64,000 bases of DNA from Clostridium puniceum (GTDB taxonomy: Bacteria > Bacillota > Clostridia > Clostridiales > Clostridiaceae). A program made the position numbers and the translations under genes. The DNA lies in assembly GCF_002006345.1 (NCBI RefSeq), contig NZ_LZZM01000127.1:16309-80308 (forward strand). The letters run 5' to 3'. Shown here one piece after another: positions 29,601 through 37,523 of this stretch (positions within the stretch are counted from its first letter, which is position 1; every line of letters starts with the position of its first letter). The notes under the pieces are model-generated. The model had not been told where the DNA came from. It saw only the letters and a program-made list of their open reading frames with translations, and did not search any database.

Positions 29601-29789
29601 AATAGTAAAGTAGCTTTATTTGTTAGAGAAAGTAAAATTCAAGATGGAATAACCGCACCATTTACTTATTTAGGCTTATGTGAATATGTAAAGCATACTG
29701 GAAATAAACCAATAAGTTTTGTATGGAAACTGGAAAAAGAAATACCAGCTAAAATTATAAATAAAGCTAATAAGACAATAGTAATTTAA
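26625..29789 (+). CDS. PLD-like nuclease / SF2 helicase / DUF3427 protein
   Basis: 1054 aa, TTG start behind GGTGGTGG. Residues ~130-300 form a phospholipase-D-like domain with one HxK motif (H225, K227) and a downstream GSSN. Residues ~325-720 are an SF2 helicase: Walker A GVGKT (353-357), DEFHH box (447-451), GLTATP, and QQLGRGLR motif VI. Residues ~740-1054 include the DUF3427 C-terminal region. One HKD half-site implies the nuclease acts as a dimer. The architecture is widespread and commonly seen in defence islands. It is followed 160 bp on by a MazG-like pyrophosphohydrolase with its own promoter. Confidence 0.85.
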   Translation: MKEGIYEQVINNEIISELEVLDINNLLISKKNIDNEEAKVILSQYIEGVIRKSLNYIRDKEKEDNDKLLKQIEVCNKIINILAKESNEEDIKKYKIDESGELLTSLYLKINNKRAINEGKAVRPITSISQSSLFTGSIMEPNMLSELNREIVSCDSIDLLISFVKWSGLRCIIDSLKEATNNDKTLRIITTSYMGATDSKAIYELSKLPNTEIKISYDTERTRLHAKAYMFKRETGFTTAYIGSSNLSNAALTSGLEWNIKVTERDSFDIIKKFEATFESYWNDSEFINYLGTDSDKEKLSKSLMKEKYVDESQFNFLFDIKPYSYQKEILEKLQVEREIFKKYKNLIIAATGVGKTVISAFDYKRFCKENKMSSNKLIFVAHREEILKQSRDTFRAILKDNNFGDLMVGNNIPTSLEHLFVSIQSLNSKNLCEVTSNDYYDFIIIDEFHHAAAPSYQNLLEYYNPKILLGLTATPERNDGADIFKYFDDRISGEIRLNEAINRKLLSPFQYFVVTDIIDLSKLKWGRRGYDITELSNLYTGNDLRVKQIINSLNNYATDLNEIIGLGFCVSVEHAKFMAKSFNEKNIPSIALHGDSKESERADAKRKLVNGEIKFIFVVDLYNEGIDIPEINTILFLRPTESLTVFLQQLGRGLRLSEGKDCLTVLDFVGQAHGNYNFEEKFRALIGKTNHPIKEYIENGFLTLPKGCYIQLEKQSKEYILRNIKSSINNKANLIIRLKNFILETDMELNLENFLNYYHLSLIDFYGKSGDRSFCRMLVLAGLKEEFYEEQEKEITKKLKNLFSINSRRFIDFILNIINDNSIYNDDLNEEEKLMLNMMYYTFYNDSPKKQGFKSIKPGIMCLLKNENMVKEVAIILSYNYNNIDFIDEKVELGYPCPLDLHCEYSRDQVMAALGYFNNNKKPAFREGVKYFEDKSLDIFFITLNKSDKDFSPSTLYEDYAINENLFHWQSQSTTSVESATGKRYINHKDLNSKVALFVRESKIQDGITAPFTYLGLCEYVKHTGNKPISFVWKLEKEIPAKIINKANKTIVI

Positions 29790-29892
29790 ATTTGATAGAG
29801 ATATATCTGAGGTTGATATTTTAAAGGATTATTTTGATAAGAAAACGGAAAAGGCTACAAACATAACTATTCAAAATTCTATTAAAAATTAA
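29790..29892 (+). pseudogene. Short C-terminal scrap of an unidentified gene
   Basis: About 33 open codons (FDRDISEVDILKDYFDK..) run straight after the helicase stop without a start. They have gene-like composition but no recognised family. Confidence 0.3.
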
Positions 29893-29912
29893 AAAGGCAA
29901 TAAATAAAATTA

Positions 29913-29921
29913 TGATATAAT
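29913..29921 (+). promoter_or_regulatory. Extended -10 of the first MazG-like gene
   Basis: TGATATAAT, ~40 bp before the ATG. The second MazG-like gene has TGTTATAAT at the same distance. Confidence 0.5.
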
Positions 29922-29961
29922 AAGTATAAAATACTGGTAAAGCATAGAAAGCGTGGTAATA

Positions 29962-30279
29962 ATGAAAGATACAATAAGCAGAATTAGAAAATTTAGAAAC
30001 GATAGAGATTGGAGCCAATTTCATACGCCAGCAAATTTATCTAAAGCAATTTCAATTGAAGCTGGAGAGCTTCTAGAAGAATTTTTATGGGATGATAAAA
30101 ATTATAATAAAGAGCATGTATTAGAAGAGCTTGCAGATGTTATGGTTTATTGTATACATATGGCTGATTCTTTAGGCGTGGATTTAGAAGAAATAATTAA
30201 TTCCAAAATGGATAAGAATGAAAAGAAATATCCAGTAGAAAAAGCTAAGGGAAATAGTAAAAAATACACACAACTATAA
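29962..30279 (+). CDS. MazG-like nucleotide pyrophosphohydrolase, copy 1
   Basis: 105 aa from ATG 29962; the in-frame GTG at 29953 is not matched in the paralogue. All-alpha NTP-PPase with metal-binding E33-x-x-E36 and E56-x-x-D59 (SIEAGELLEEF, LEELADVMVY). The family hydrolyses non-canonical or damaged (d)NTPs to the monophosphate plus PPi. Nearly identical to the gene at 54811-55128. Sitting between a PLD-helicase and a DUF2075 helicase, it may serve defence or nucleotide-pool control; this is inference. Confidence 0.85.
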   Translation: MKDTISRIRKFRNDRDWSQFHTPANLSKAISIEAGELLEEFLWDDKNYNKEHVLEELADVMVYCIHMADSLGVDLEEIINSKMDKNEKKYPVEKAKGNSKKYTQL

Positions 30280-30445
30280 AAAGCAGCTATGCTGCAAATA
30301 AGAACTTTTCACAATTATAAAAAGCACGCACATATAAAAAGAGTGCGAAGCACAACCAAGAACTTATCTACTTATAAAAGAGTGTGAAGCATAATTATAA
30401 ACTTATTAAGTGTAACCAAGAACATCTTACAACTGTAAAAAGGAG
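30269..30445 (+). repeat. Imperfect tandem repeat grown from the 3' end of the MazG-like gene
   Basis: About four degenerate units of ~40-55 bp, each starting like ACAACTATAAAAAGC, where the first ACAACTATAA is the gene's own last codons and stop, and each carrying variants of GCGAAGCACAACCAAGAACTT. The paralogue at 54811 has two more-regular ~42-bp units in the same place. Spacing and conservation are too poor for CRISPR. Confidence 0.7.
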
Positions 30446-30455
30446 AACATAAAAG

Positions 30456-31990
30456 GTGATTGTATATGAGGCTAGTAAAAGAGATTTTATGAATCATGTT
30501 ACTAATGACGAGATTAGTATTTTAATAGATAGAGAATATTAAGTGAAACTTAATTCAGGTGTGGTATCCTCACCTGAATTTTAGTTGAACTTATCCAGGA
30601 GATTAGTGCCACTTAACACCAGCCTATAGAGGAAGGTGTTTTAGTGGCAGTTAGCTATCGGATAAAAATAAAATAGGGAAATCTAGAGAAAATGAATTTA
30701 AAGCATGGGATAATTCTATGCTTTATATGTTTAAGGCACTTAATACTCATGATATTCCAGATGAATGTGGAGTTGCAATTGAATATAGGATTCCTGCAAC
30801 TTCTAGAAGAGTTGATTTTATTTTAACTGGACTTGATGAAAATGATAAGGAAAATGTAATTATTGTTGAGCTTAAACAATGGAATGAATTAGAAGAAGTA
30901 ACAGATGAGGATGCTATTGTTAGAACAGCTATAAATAGAGGTAAAAGGAGAACCCCACATCCATCTTATCAAGCTTGGTTGTATGCTAGTTTAATTGAAG
31001 ATTATAATGAGTCTGTTGAAAGAAATAATATAAAATTGCATCCTTGTGCTTATTTACATAATTACATAAAGAAAGAAGAAAATGATCCTTTAGAAAATGA
31101 AGTTTATAATAATTGGTTACATAAGGCTCCTGTTTATACAAAGGGTGATGTTATAAAACTTAGAAAATTTATTTGTAAGTATGTTAAAAAGCCTGATTAA
31201 GGGAAGGGTATTTATTATATTGAAGGTGGTAAGATTAGACCTTCAAAGTCGCTTCAAGATGCACTTAAAGTTATGATTGATGAGAATGAAGAGTTTATCA
31301 TGATTGATGATCAAAAGGTTGCTTTTGGGAGTATTATGAGAACTGTTCGTGATTGTATTAGAACTGGAGCTAAGAAGACAGTAATTGTTGAAGAAGGACC
31401 TGGGACAGGCAAGTCTGTTCTTGCAATTAATCTTCTTGTTAAGATACATGAATTTAAACTGTCAGTATGTAACTAAAAATGCAGCACCTAGAAATGTATA
31501 TTGCGAAAAGCTTAAGAGGAATTATACTCAAAAATACATTAATAATTTATTCAAAGGGTCAGGCGTTTTTACTGAGACTGCAGAAAATGAAATTGATATT
31601 TTGGTAGTAGATGAAGCTCATAGACTTAATGGTAAATCAGGTATGTTTAAGAATATGGGAGAAAATCAAATTAAGGAGATTATAAATACTGCAAAAGTAT
31701 CTATATTTTTTGTTGATAATAATCAAAGGGTTACTATGGATGATATAGGCAGCATTGAAGAAATTGAAAATCATTCAAAAGTCTTGGATGTTAAAGCTAG
31801 AAAATTAAAACTTACTTCACAATTTAGATGTAATGGATCTGATGGATATGTACCATGGCTTGATAATGTTTTAGAAATTAGTTCAACAGGTAATTTTGAT
31901 GGTTTTGATTTGAGCGTGATTTTAAAATAAAATAGAATTTAAATAATAATTCATCTTGGGCAATTGACAAGAAATCTATAAACGAATCTA
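30456..31990 (+). pseudogene. DUF2075 (Schlafen-3-like) helicase, disrupted
   Basis: GTG 30456 follows AAAAGGAG and reads MIVYEASKRDFMNHV..LIDREY, then TAA at the junction with the palindromic element (30543-30662). The frame resumes (IGKSRENEFKAWDNSML) and runs to TAA 31198, continues in the same frame through GPGTGKS (Walker A) to about 31475, then shifts to carry VVDEAHRLNGKSG and SQFRCNGSDG. It jumps after ~31930 to a scrap (SSWAIDKKSI) equivalent to a point ~90 codons further on. It therefore has an insertion, a nonsense codon, a frameshift, a deletion and no 3' end. The intact C-terminal half of a sister copy is at 18763-19743. Confidence 0.85.
30543..30662 (+). mobile_element. Small palindromic element, copy 2 (inside DUF2075)
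   Basis: 120 bp interrupt the DUF2075 frame. Starts GTGAAACTTAATTCAGG; hairpin 1 (30552-30580, AATTCAGGTG / CACCTGAATT); linker TTAGTTGAACTTATCC; hairpin 2 GCCACT.ACACC / GGTGT..AGTGGC; end TTAGCTATCGGA. Compared with 14078-14252 the linker is conserved while hairpin 1 changes with compensation (G-C to A-T and A-T to G-C), and hairpin 2 differs in length. No obvious target-site duplication and no ORF. Confidence 0.75.
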
Positions 31991-31996
31991 GTAATC

Positions 31997-32203
31997 AATC
32001 TTGGAACTGGCGTTGGAATCACCGTTAAAGAACTTGTTGCCTCTTTTGAAAATGTAATTGGAAAACTAGTTAATAAAGAAAATGCTAAACCCGGATTAGG
32101 GGATGTATCAGGGGCTTTTGCAAATGTTTGTAGAGCAAAAGAGCTTATTAAGTGGGAGGCTGGTTGCTCTCTTGAGGATGGAATTCGTGATGCCCTAAAA
32201 TGA
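31997..32203 (+). pseudogene. 3' fragment of a UDP-glucose 4-epimerase-like gene (galE)
   Basis: 68 codons plus stop without a start encode NLGTGVGITVKELVASFE.. and ..KAKELIKWEAG-type sequence, the signature C-terminal segment of GalE-type sugar-nucleotide epimerases. The catalytic domain is absent. It is fused directly to the end of the DUF2075 wreck, marking a deletion junction near 31990. Confidence 0.75.
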
Positions 32204-32295
32204 GACGAAATAAGAAAGAATATAATTAGTTTTTAGCCAATCAATCTAAAAGTATGTATTAACTTTAATGAAGAAGCAGTATAAGAGTGTTTAGA

Positions 32296-32466
32296 ATGGA
32301 TAATATTAAGGAAATCAATTTTAAAGTAAATGGATTTGATATAAATGCATCTTATCTTCAGAAAACTATAGATGATATTTTAATACCCTTATTAAGGAAA
32401 TGGGCATCGATGAATAATGGAAAAGATGAAGGATTCATTATTAAAAAAATAGCCTTAGATTTCTAA
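32296..32466 (+). pseudogene. Small ORF, possibly the N-terminus of a P-loop kinase
   Basis: 56 codons from ATG (MDNIKEINFKVNGFDINASY..) ending just where such proteins would enter a Walker A strand (..GFIIKK). This resembles the leader of uridine-kinase-like P-loop proteins, but the NTPase itself is missing. Weak Shine-Dalgarno. Low certainty. Confidence 0.35.
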
Positions 32467-32543
32467 AGCTATTCAGTCATAAGTTTTTTGAAGTTTTTAG
32501 CTTTCATTAATAATGAAATATATATACTTAAAATTGTAATATA

Positions 32544-32642
32544 CTATTTGAAATCATTTTTATTACTATTTTTATTCTTATTCTTTTTCTGTGCAGTTTT
32601 ACTCTTATTGCTCTTATCATTGTTGTATTCGGAATCACCCAT
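32544..32642 (-). CDS. Small Asn/Lys-rich hydrophilic protein
   Basis: 32 aa on the minus strand, start at 32642 behind AGAAGGTGGTGATATTA, an excellent clostridial Shine-Dalgarno. Composition is almost entirely Asn, Lys and Ser (MGDSEYNNDKSNKSK..), with no hydrophobic stretch. Too short for family assignment; resembles small acidic/basic disordered proteins seen in spore-formers. The Shine-Dalgarno is the main support. Confidence 0.5.
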   Translation of the reverse strand: MGDSEYNNDKSNKSKTAQKKNKNKNSNKNDFK

Positions 32643-32807
32643 TAATATCACCACCTTCTTTACTTTTTATTATTTGTAGAAAAAGGTTATGTTATTCATC
32701 TTTATAAACAGAGTGATAGGAGTAATTCCTATTGTATTATATAGTGTTTTTATATTGCCATTTCTATAAAACCTTTATACCATTCATCACTAATTCAAAT
32801 TTTGCAT

Positions 32808-33524
32808 TTAAAAAATTGCTACATACTGATTAGCTAAAATAAACATATTATCTTTCCACTTTAAGGTATTTAAAACATAGCCTAAAGAATCTGCGTTATA
32901 TCTTCCAGCTATTTTTTGATAGGCTAGCAGCTCATATACATTATTTGAATCAAAATCTACTGGATATAAGCCACTTAAAGGATTTACAAATCCACTAATG
33001 GGACTTTTCAGGTTACCGTTCTCGTAATATATTTCATGTAGATACTCATCATCTCTACTAGTGGATATATCTATAATGTAGTTTCTATCATTTTTTTTAC
33101 TTATAACCTCAACTCTATAGTTATCCTTATAAGTAACTTCATAATTGTATTCCTCGTTGTATGAATTAAAATCAAACAGCAATTGTGGTGTATTATTTAT
33201 AAAGGAATAAATGTAGTGATACATTATAGCACCACTTCCACCTGAATTAATGCTTATGAAGATATCATCGATACCATCTCCAGTAAATTCTCCTAAAAAA
33301 AGACTTGGGTTATATCCTGAATTGTTACTCAGAGGTATGTTGGTAAATCTGCCTGTGCTTCCATCCTGTATTACAAGGGTAATGTTTTGAGTAAATGGAC
33401 TATCTGATGTTTTTATACCTGTTAAATACACATTATCAGGTATTCTATCACCATTTACATCTCCTCGTACAAAAGAAACAATACTTTGGGTTGTCATGTT
33501 ATCCCTGAAATAGCGATTATACAT
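32808..33524 (-). CDS. VCBS/FG-GAP-like repeat protein
   Basis: 238 aa, minus strand. Contains calcium-loop-like repeats FVRGDVNGDRIPDNVYL (~18-34) and FLGEFTGDGIDDIFI (~76-90), and a third VDFDSNNVYELL (~192), as in VCBS/FG-GAP beta-propeller blades. No signal peptide, so possibly cytoplasmic or a spore-associated protein. Start ATG is preceded by AAAGGAG on the minus strand. Confidence 0.7.
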   Translation of the reverse strand: MYNRYFRDNMTTQSIVSFVRGDVNGDRIPDNVYLTGIKTSDSPFTQNITLVIQDGSTGRFTNIPLSNNSGYNPSLFLGEFTGDGIDDIFISINSGGSGAIMYHYIYSFINNTPQLLFDFNSYNEEYNYEVTYKDNYRVEVISKKNDRNYIIDISTSRDDEYLHEIYYENGNLKSPISGFVNPLSGLYPVDFDSNNVYELLAYQKIAGRYNADSLGYVLNTLKWKDNMFILANQYVAIF

Positions 33525-33640
33525 AACCGCTCCTTTACATTATAGTGTTTCACATAAATAGTTTATGAGCTAAGCTGTAATCTGCTACAGATTTTAGTCT
33601 TAGGCTAAGTAAGAAAGGGGGAGTTATATAGAAAGTTTAA

Positions 33641-33689
33641 AAATAAGGATACTGCTGGTAGATTTAACTACAAGCAGTATCCTTATTTA
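33641..33689. terminator. Strong terminator after the nitroreductase gene
   Basis: AAATAAGGATACTGCT.GTAG pairs with CTAC.AGCAGTATCCTTATTT, ~20 bp nearly perfect, with A/T-rich flanks that can act in either direction. It lies just downstream of the minus-strand nitroreductase. Confidence 0.85.
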
Positions 33690-33729
33690 GGGTTTGCTTA
33701 ATAACACCGAAAATATTTATTTACAAATA

Positions 33730-34260
33730 TTACTTAATTATGTTAGTTTCAATAGCTTGTTTTAATTCCTCTTCATTAGTTAATGGTTCAGTTGGGTAAC
33801 CTAGTGCTATACCAGCATCTGGTACAAAACCTTCAGGTAAGTTTAGCTCTTTTATTAAATCCTCATTTTTAGAAATTGCAAATACAAAGCCTAATAAATA
33901 TACACTTCCAACTCCTAATTCTATTCCAGCAAGGGACATATTTTCAATTATACAAGATGCATTAGCCAATCCAATAGCTGGTGCTTTCTCATTTGGTTTA
34001 CTAGAAACAATCACCAAGGTAGGAGCATCATAAAGTGGATTCATTTTTGGATTACCAAACACTTCTCTGGTTATATTTGTGATTTTATTTAATAAATCAA
34101 CATTTTGAATAACTGTTAGATGCATTGAATTATAAGCGCCCATTCCTATTGGTGCAGCACATCCTGCTTTTATAATAGTATCTAAAGTTTCATCACTAAT
34201 TTGTTCAGATTTATAGCTTCTAGTTGATTTACGAATTGCAATTGCTTTCATTAATTCCAT
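33730..34260 (-). CDS. Nitroreductase-family FMN oxidoreductase
   Basis: 176 aa, minus strand, GGAG Shine-Dalgarno. N-terminal AIAIRKSTRSYKSEQISDETL is the FMN-binding signature; ..AAPIGMGAYNSMHLTVIQN follows; C-terminal ..LGYPTEP. At this length it is a compact nitroreductase. It reduces nitro compounds, quinones or flavins with NAD(P)H. It is divergent from an HxlR regulator with a 138-bp shared promoter region, so regulation by that protein is likely. Confidence 0.85.
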   Translation of the reverse strand: MELMKAIAIRKSTRSYKSEQISDETLDTIIKAGCAAPIGMGAYNSMHLTVIQNVDLLNKITNITREVFGNPKMNPLYDAPTLVIVSSKPNEKAPAIGLANASCIIENMSLAGIELGVGSVYLLGFVFAISKNEDLIKELNLPEGFVPDAGIALGYPTEPLTNEEELKQAIETNIIK

Positions 34261-34398
34261 ATTTAAAATCTCCTTTTAGTAATACATTTACTCAAATTAA
34301 TAAACTTGGTATAATTATTATACTTACTTAAATTTGCGTAAACAAGTACGCAGAATTTTATTATTAGGTATTATTTTTAATACCAGGGAGGGAGATAG

Positions 34399-34773
34399 AT
34401 GGCAACTAAGACAGAGTTAGATCAATTTTTAAAAGAACTTAAAGAAGATGATAATAATGAAGAAGGTAATTATAACATAGAATGCCCAGTAAAATATACT
34501 TTGGGAGTCATTGGGGGAAAGTGGAAGCTACGTATATTGTCTCAATTGTTAAAAAAAGATGTAGTACGTTTTAATGAATTAAAGAAGAAAATATCAGGAA
34601 TAACGAATACCATGTTATCTAATTCTTTGAATGAATTGGCAAAAGATCAATTGATTATTAGAAATCAATATAATGAAATGCCACTTAGAGTTGAATATGA
34701 ACTTACTGATAAGGGAAAAAGCTTATTGCCATTACTATATGAACTATCAAGCTGGGGAAAAAATCAATCGTAA
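34399..34773 (+). CDS. HxlR-family winged-helix regulator, copy 1
   Basis: 124 aa, GGGAGG Shine-Dalgarno. Core ECPVKYTLGVIGGKWKLRILSQL is the HxlR opening; then RFNELKKKISGITNTML (recognition helix) and the wing VEYELTDKGKSLLPLL. HxlR proteins often sense electrophiles or formaldehyde via Cys; here Cys32-like residue in ECPV is the conserved one. Divergent from the nitroreductase, which it probably controls. A paralogue is at 62627-62995 beside another flavoenzyme. Confidence 0.85.
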   Translation: MATKTELDQFLKELKEDDNNEEGNYNIECPVKYTLGVIGGKWKLRILSQLLKKDVVRFNELKKKISGITNTMLSNSLNELAKDQLIIRNQYNEMPLRVEYELTDKGKSLLPLLYELSSWGKNQS

Positions 34774-34792
34774 TCAAATTAAATAATACAAT

Positions 34793-34835
34793 TAGCATCT
34801 GGCTTAAGTTTTTATAAAGCTAGATGTTATTTTTA
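34793..34835 (+). terminator. Rho-independent terminator
   Basis: AGCATCTGGCTTAAG... pairs with ...AAGCTAGATGTT, then TTTTTA. Confidence 0.8.
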
Positions 34836-34867
34836 ATATGTAAAATTACGGTATAATTTTATTAAAC

Positions 34868-35023
34868 ATAGATAATTTTTATCAAAATTTGATTGAATAC
34901 TTAAATAGAAATTATTTCAATAATCAAAAATTAGAGGAAGAGGTCATTACATTACTAAGACATTATATTTTTTATAAAAATTTTTGCAACACTTCTCTAA
35001 GTTGGATTGTATTACTAATATAA
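34868..35023 (+). pseudogene. Possible gene remnant before the secreted protein
   Basis: 52 open codons without a start (IDNFYQNLIEYLNRNYFNNQ..) have coding-like composition. No family recognised; may be chance. Confidence 0.2.
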
Positions 35024-35065
35024 AAGGAAAAATTAACATGTAACTTAGAAGGAGAAGATAATATT

Positions 35066-36223
35066 ATGAAAAAATTAATGATAGGTTTATTAACAGCAGT
35101 AACAATTATGGGAATGTCAGCTCAAGCATTTGCAGCAGATTTGGATATTCAAAAATCAAAGTTAGAGGTTATTGAGGAGCTTCCTATATCAAACTCTGCG
35201 CCTAAGGATGTAGATATCAATAAAGTGATAATATGCGGAAAAAATATTGAAATTGGGAGAAATGGTGTTTTAATATATAAAGGAAAGGTTATGGTTCCCC
35301 TTAAAACTACAGCAGAAAGTCTTGGCTTTAAAGTTGAATCAGATAAGGATAATAAAATTGTAAGTTTAGATAATGGTGAAATTAAAACAAACGTCTATGT
35401 AGGAATGGATGGTTATTATTATTCAAGCAGTAATGCTATAGGATTAACTATGATGCATGAATTAGGTGCAGAGCCTATAATAGAGAATAAAATTGTATAT
35501 GTTCCAATTAATATGTATAATTTTCTATTTAATGATCAAAAAGCAGTGGGAAGTTTTTTGGTAAGAAATAAAGATGGACAATGGATTTATTCACTTAATG
35601 GAGAATTGATAGAAGGATGGAAATTAATAAATAATAAGTGGTATTTTATGAATAACAATGGCATAATGCAAAGAGGTTGGGTGCAAACCAATAGAAATTG
35701 GTACTATTTATTAAATAATGGAGAAATGGCAACAAGTACAGTAACTCCAGATGGCTATAAAGTGGATCAAAGCGGGAAATGGGATGGTAAGCCTGCATCT
35801 ACAGTGGCGACTCAAACTGAAGATGTATTGGATATAATAAATCCTATTGAAGGCTTTGACACTATAGATGAAGCTCAAAAAGCACTAAAATTTAAAGTTA
35901 CAGTACCAAAAGAATTATTAGGTAAATATAATATAAAATATATAAATACTATATCAAGAAATTTATTTCAAATATGCTATATAAGTAAACAAAGTGATGT
36001 TTTATTTAGAATGGGACAAGGAATTGAGGATATAAGTGGTGACTATAATAACTATAAGACTAATAATATTGTAAATATAAATGGTAGCAATGTTAAGTTA
36101 AAAGGAGATAATAATCTTATCAAAGTCGCAGTCTGGAGTGTAAATAATATGTCATATTCTATTTCAGTAAATGATGGTATGAAACAAGACGATATTATTA
36201 AAATAATTAAAAGTACTTCTTAA
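35066..36223 (+). CDS. Secreted protein with copper-amine-oxidase-N-like domain and cell-wall-binding repeats
   Basis: 385 aa, GAAGGAG Shine-Dalgarno, signal peptide MKKLMIGLLTAV..AQAFAA-D. Residues ~55-155 form a Cu-amine-oxidase-N-like (stalk) domain (GVLIYKGKVMVPLKTTAESLGF, IVYVPINMY). Residues ~170-235 hold choline-binding-like repeats (GQWIYSLNGELIEGW, KWYFMNNNGIMQRGW, NWYYLLNNGEMAT). The C-terminal ~140 residues are an unassigned domain of the DUF4367-like type. Cell-surface protein, function unknown. Confidence 0.75.
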   Translation: MKKLMIGLLTAVTIMGMSAQAFAADLDIQKSKLEVIEELPISNSAPKDVDINKVIICGKNIEIGRNGVLIYKGKVMVPLKTTAESLGFKVESDKDNKIVSLDNGEIKTNVYVGMDGYYYSSSNAIGLTMMHELGAEPIIENKIVYVPINMYNFLFNDQKAVGSFLVRNKDGQWIYSLNGELIEGWKLINNKWYFMNNNGIMQRGWVQTNRNWYYLLNNGEMATSTVTPDGYKVDQSGKWDGKPASTVATQTEDVLDIINPIEGFDTIDEAQKALKFKVTVPKELLGKYNIKYINTISRNLFQICYISKQSDVLFRMGQGIEDISGDYNNYKTNNIVNINGSNVKLKGDNNLIKVAVWSVNNMSYSISVNDGMKQDDIIKIIKSTS

Positions 36224-36660
36224 TTATATATATTCTAATAAATAATCTTCACTAGATATTATACTAATCACAAATTAAATGAAGTAAGTTAATTAGAAGT
36301 TGTATTATAGAGAGTTTAAATAATAAGTAACATAAGTAGAGACAAGAATAATAAGTATGAGTTTATTCTGAGGCTATGTAAAGATTTTTATTAATATATT
36401 ATGCTACGGGATGGGAAGATGAGACTTTTACTCAATATAAGTTTTTTTAAAGTAGCAGTATTTTTATTTTTTCTTGGACTTCTATTAATAGCATAATTCA
36501 TAATAGCACTCCATTTATTGAAATTAATTTTATATTATCATTGCTTTTCATACATTAAAAGATGAATTATCAATAAATATTGTAAATATGCAAATTTTAA
36601 GAGTAATATTAGTGTAATAAGGAAATGACTAATATATACAAGTGCATAGAGGAGGAAATT
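36224..36660. other. Spacer holding two gene fragments copied from elsewhere in the window
   Basis: 36455-36537 closely matches the start-codon region of the FMN reductase at ~62430-62520 (same minus-strand orientation, including TTTTTTCTTGGACTTC). 36543-36617 matches the last 24 codons plus stop of the 81-aa gene at 10013-10258 (FHTxKDELSxNI). The two are adjacent, so different losses were joined. 36224-36450 shows no recognised content. Confidence 0.7.
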
Positions 36661-37512
36661 ATGTTTAGAAAATTATGTGCTGGATTAGTCCTTATAGGAA
36701 CAATGGCAATAACTTTGTCCTGTAGCGGAAAGAGCAGTGATTCATCAAAAGTAGTTATGGCAAATAACAGTATTTCCACTGAAAGTTCCATAACAGAAAA
36801 TAATAAGATAAATAAAAACAGTGCTCAAAGTAATTTTGAGCCAGCATCTCAGGGATCATATAAAATAGTAAGTAAAACTTATGATAATAATAAAGGAACT
36901 AAGATAAGTTATCCTCAAATATCAGATTTAAGTGATGCTGAAAAACAGAAGGGATAAAATGAGATTATTAAAAATGAAGCATTGAAGGGCAACAATTATT
37001 ATAAAGATGTAGACGGTGAGGTAACTATTGATATAAATTATAAAATTGTTTGTCAGGAGCCAGAACTTCTCAGCATAATTTATTCTGGAGTGGGGAACGT
37101 TTCAGGAGCTGCACATCCAAGCAATCTTTTTTATACAACTAACTTGGATATTACAAATAGAAAGAATTTAAGATTAAATGATATTGTAAATATTAACGAT
37201 GATTTTATTAATATGCTTATTAATGGAGGATTTAAGGCTGTAAATAGTGAATACGAAGCTGAATATAAGTCTGAAATAAATATGCTTACTCTTGAGGAGT
37301 GGAAAAAAAGACTTTTAGCTGCAGATCCATCAGATAAAATGGGGAGTGAATTTAGTTATATGACTAAAGATTCATTGGGCATTAGCATAGGAGTTATACA
37401 TGCACTTGGTGATCATGCAGAATTTGAAATTAAGTATAAGGATATCTGGAAATATATTAAGCTTAAAGATGACGCACATTTCTCAGAATTTTTTAAAGCT
37501 ATAAAGAATTAA
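36661..37512 (+). pseudogene. DUF4163/DUF3298-type lipoprotein split by one in-frame stop
   Basis: AGAGGAGG precedes ATG 36661. The N-terminal half has a lipoprotein signal ending LSCSGK (lipobox Cys) and reads to TAA at 36955-36957. The same frame then continues without a break (NEIIKNEALKGNNYY..) for 184 codons to 37512 and covers the DUF3298 domain (GVGNVSGAAHPSNLFYTTNLDI.., LRLNDIV). The only lesion is that single codon. Intact relatives are RsiV/PdaC-like extracellular proteins. Either a nonsense mutation or, less likely, readthrough. Confidence 0.75.
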
Positions 37513-37523
37513 TAATAAATTTT

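Noticed and set aside
30269..30445. CRISPR array
   Set aside because: Units differ in length and sequence, spacers are not unique, and there are no cas genes.
32488..32679. 63-codon hydrophobic frame on the plus strand
   Set aside because: Antisense to the 32-aa gene with a strong Shine-Dalgarno; made of Leu/Phe codons that are the mirror of an A-rich minus strand.
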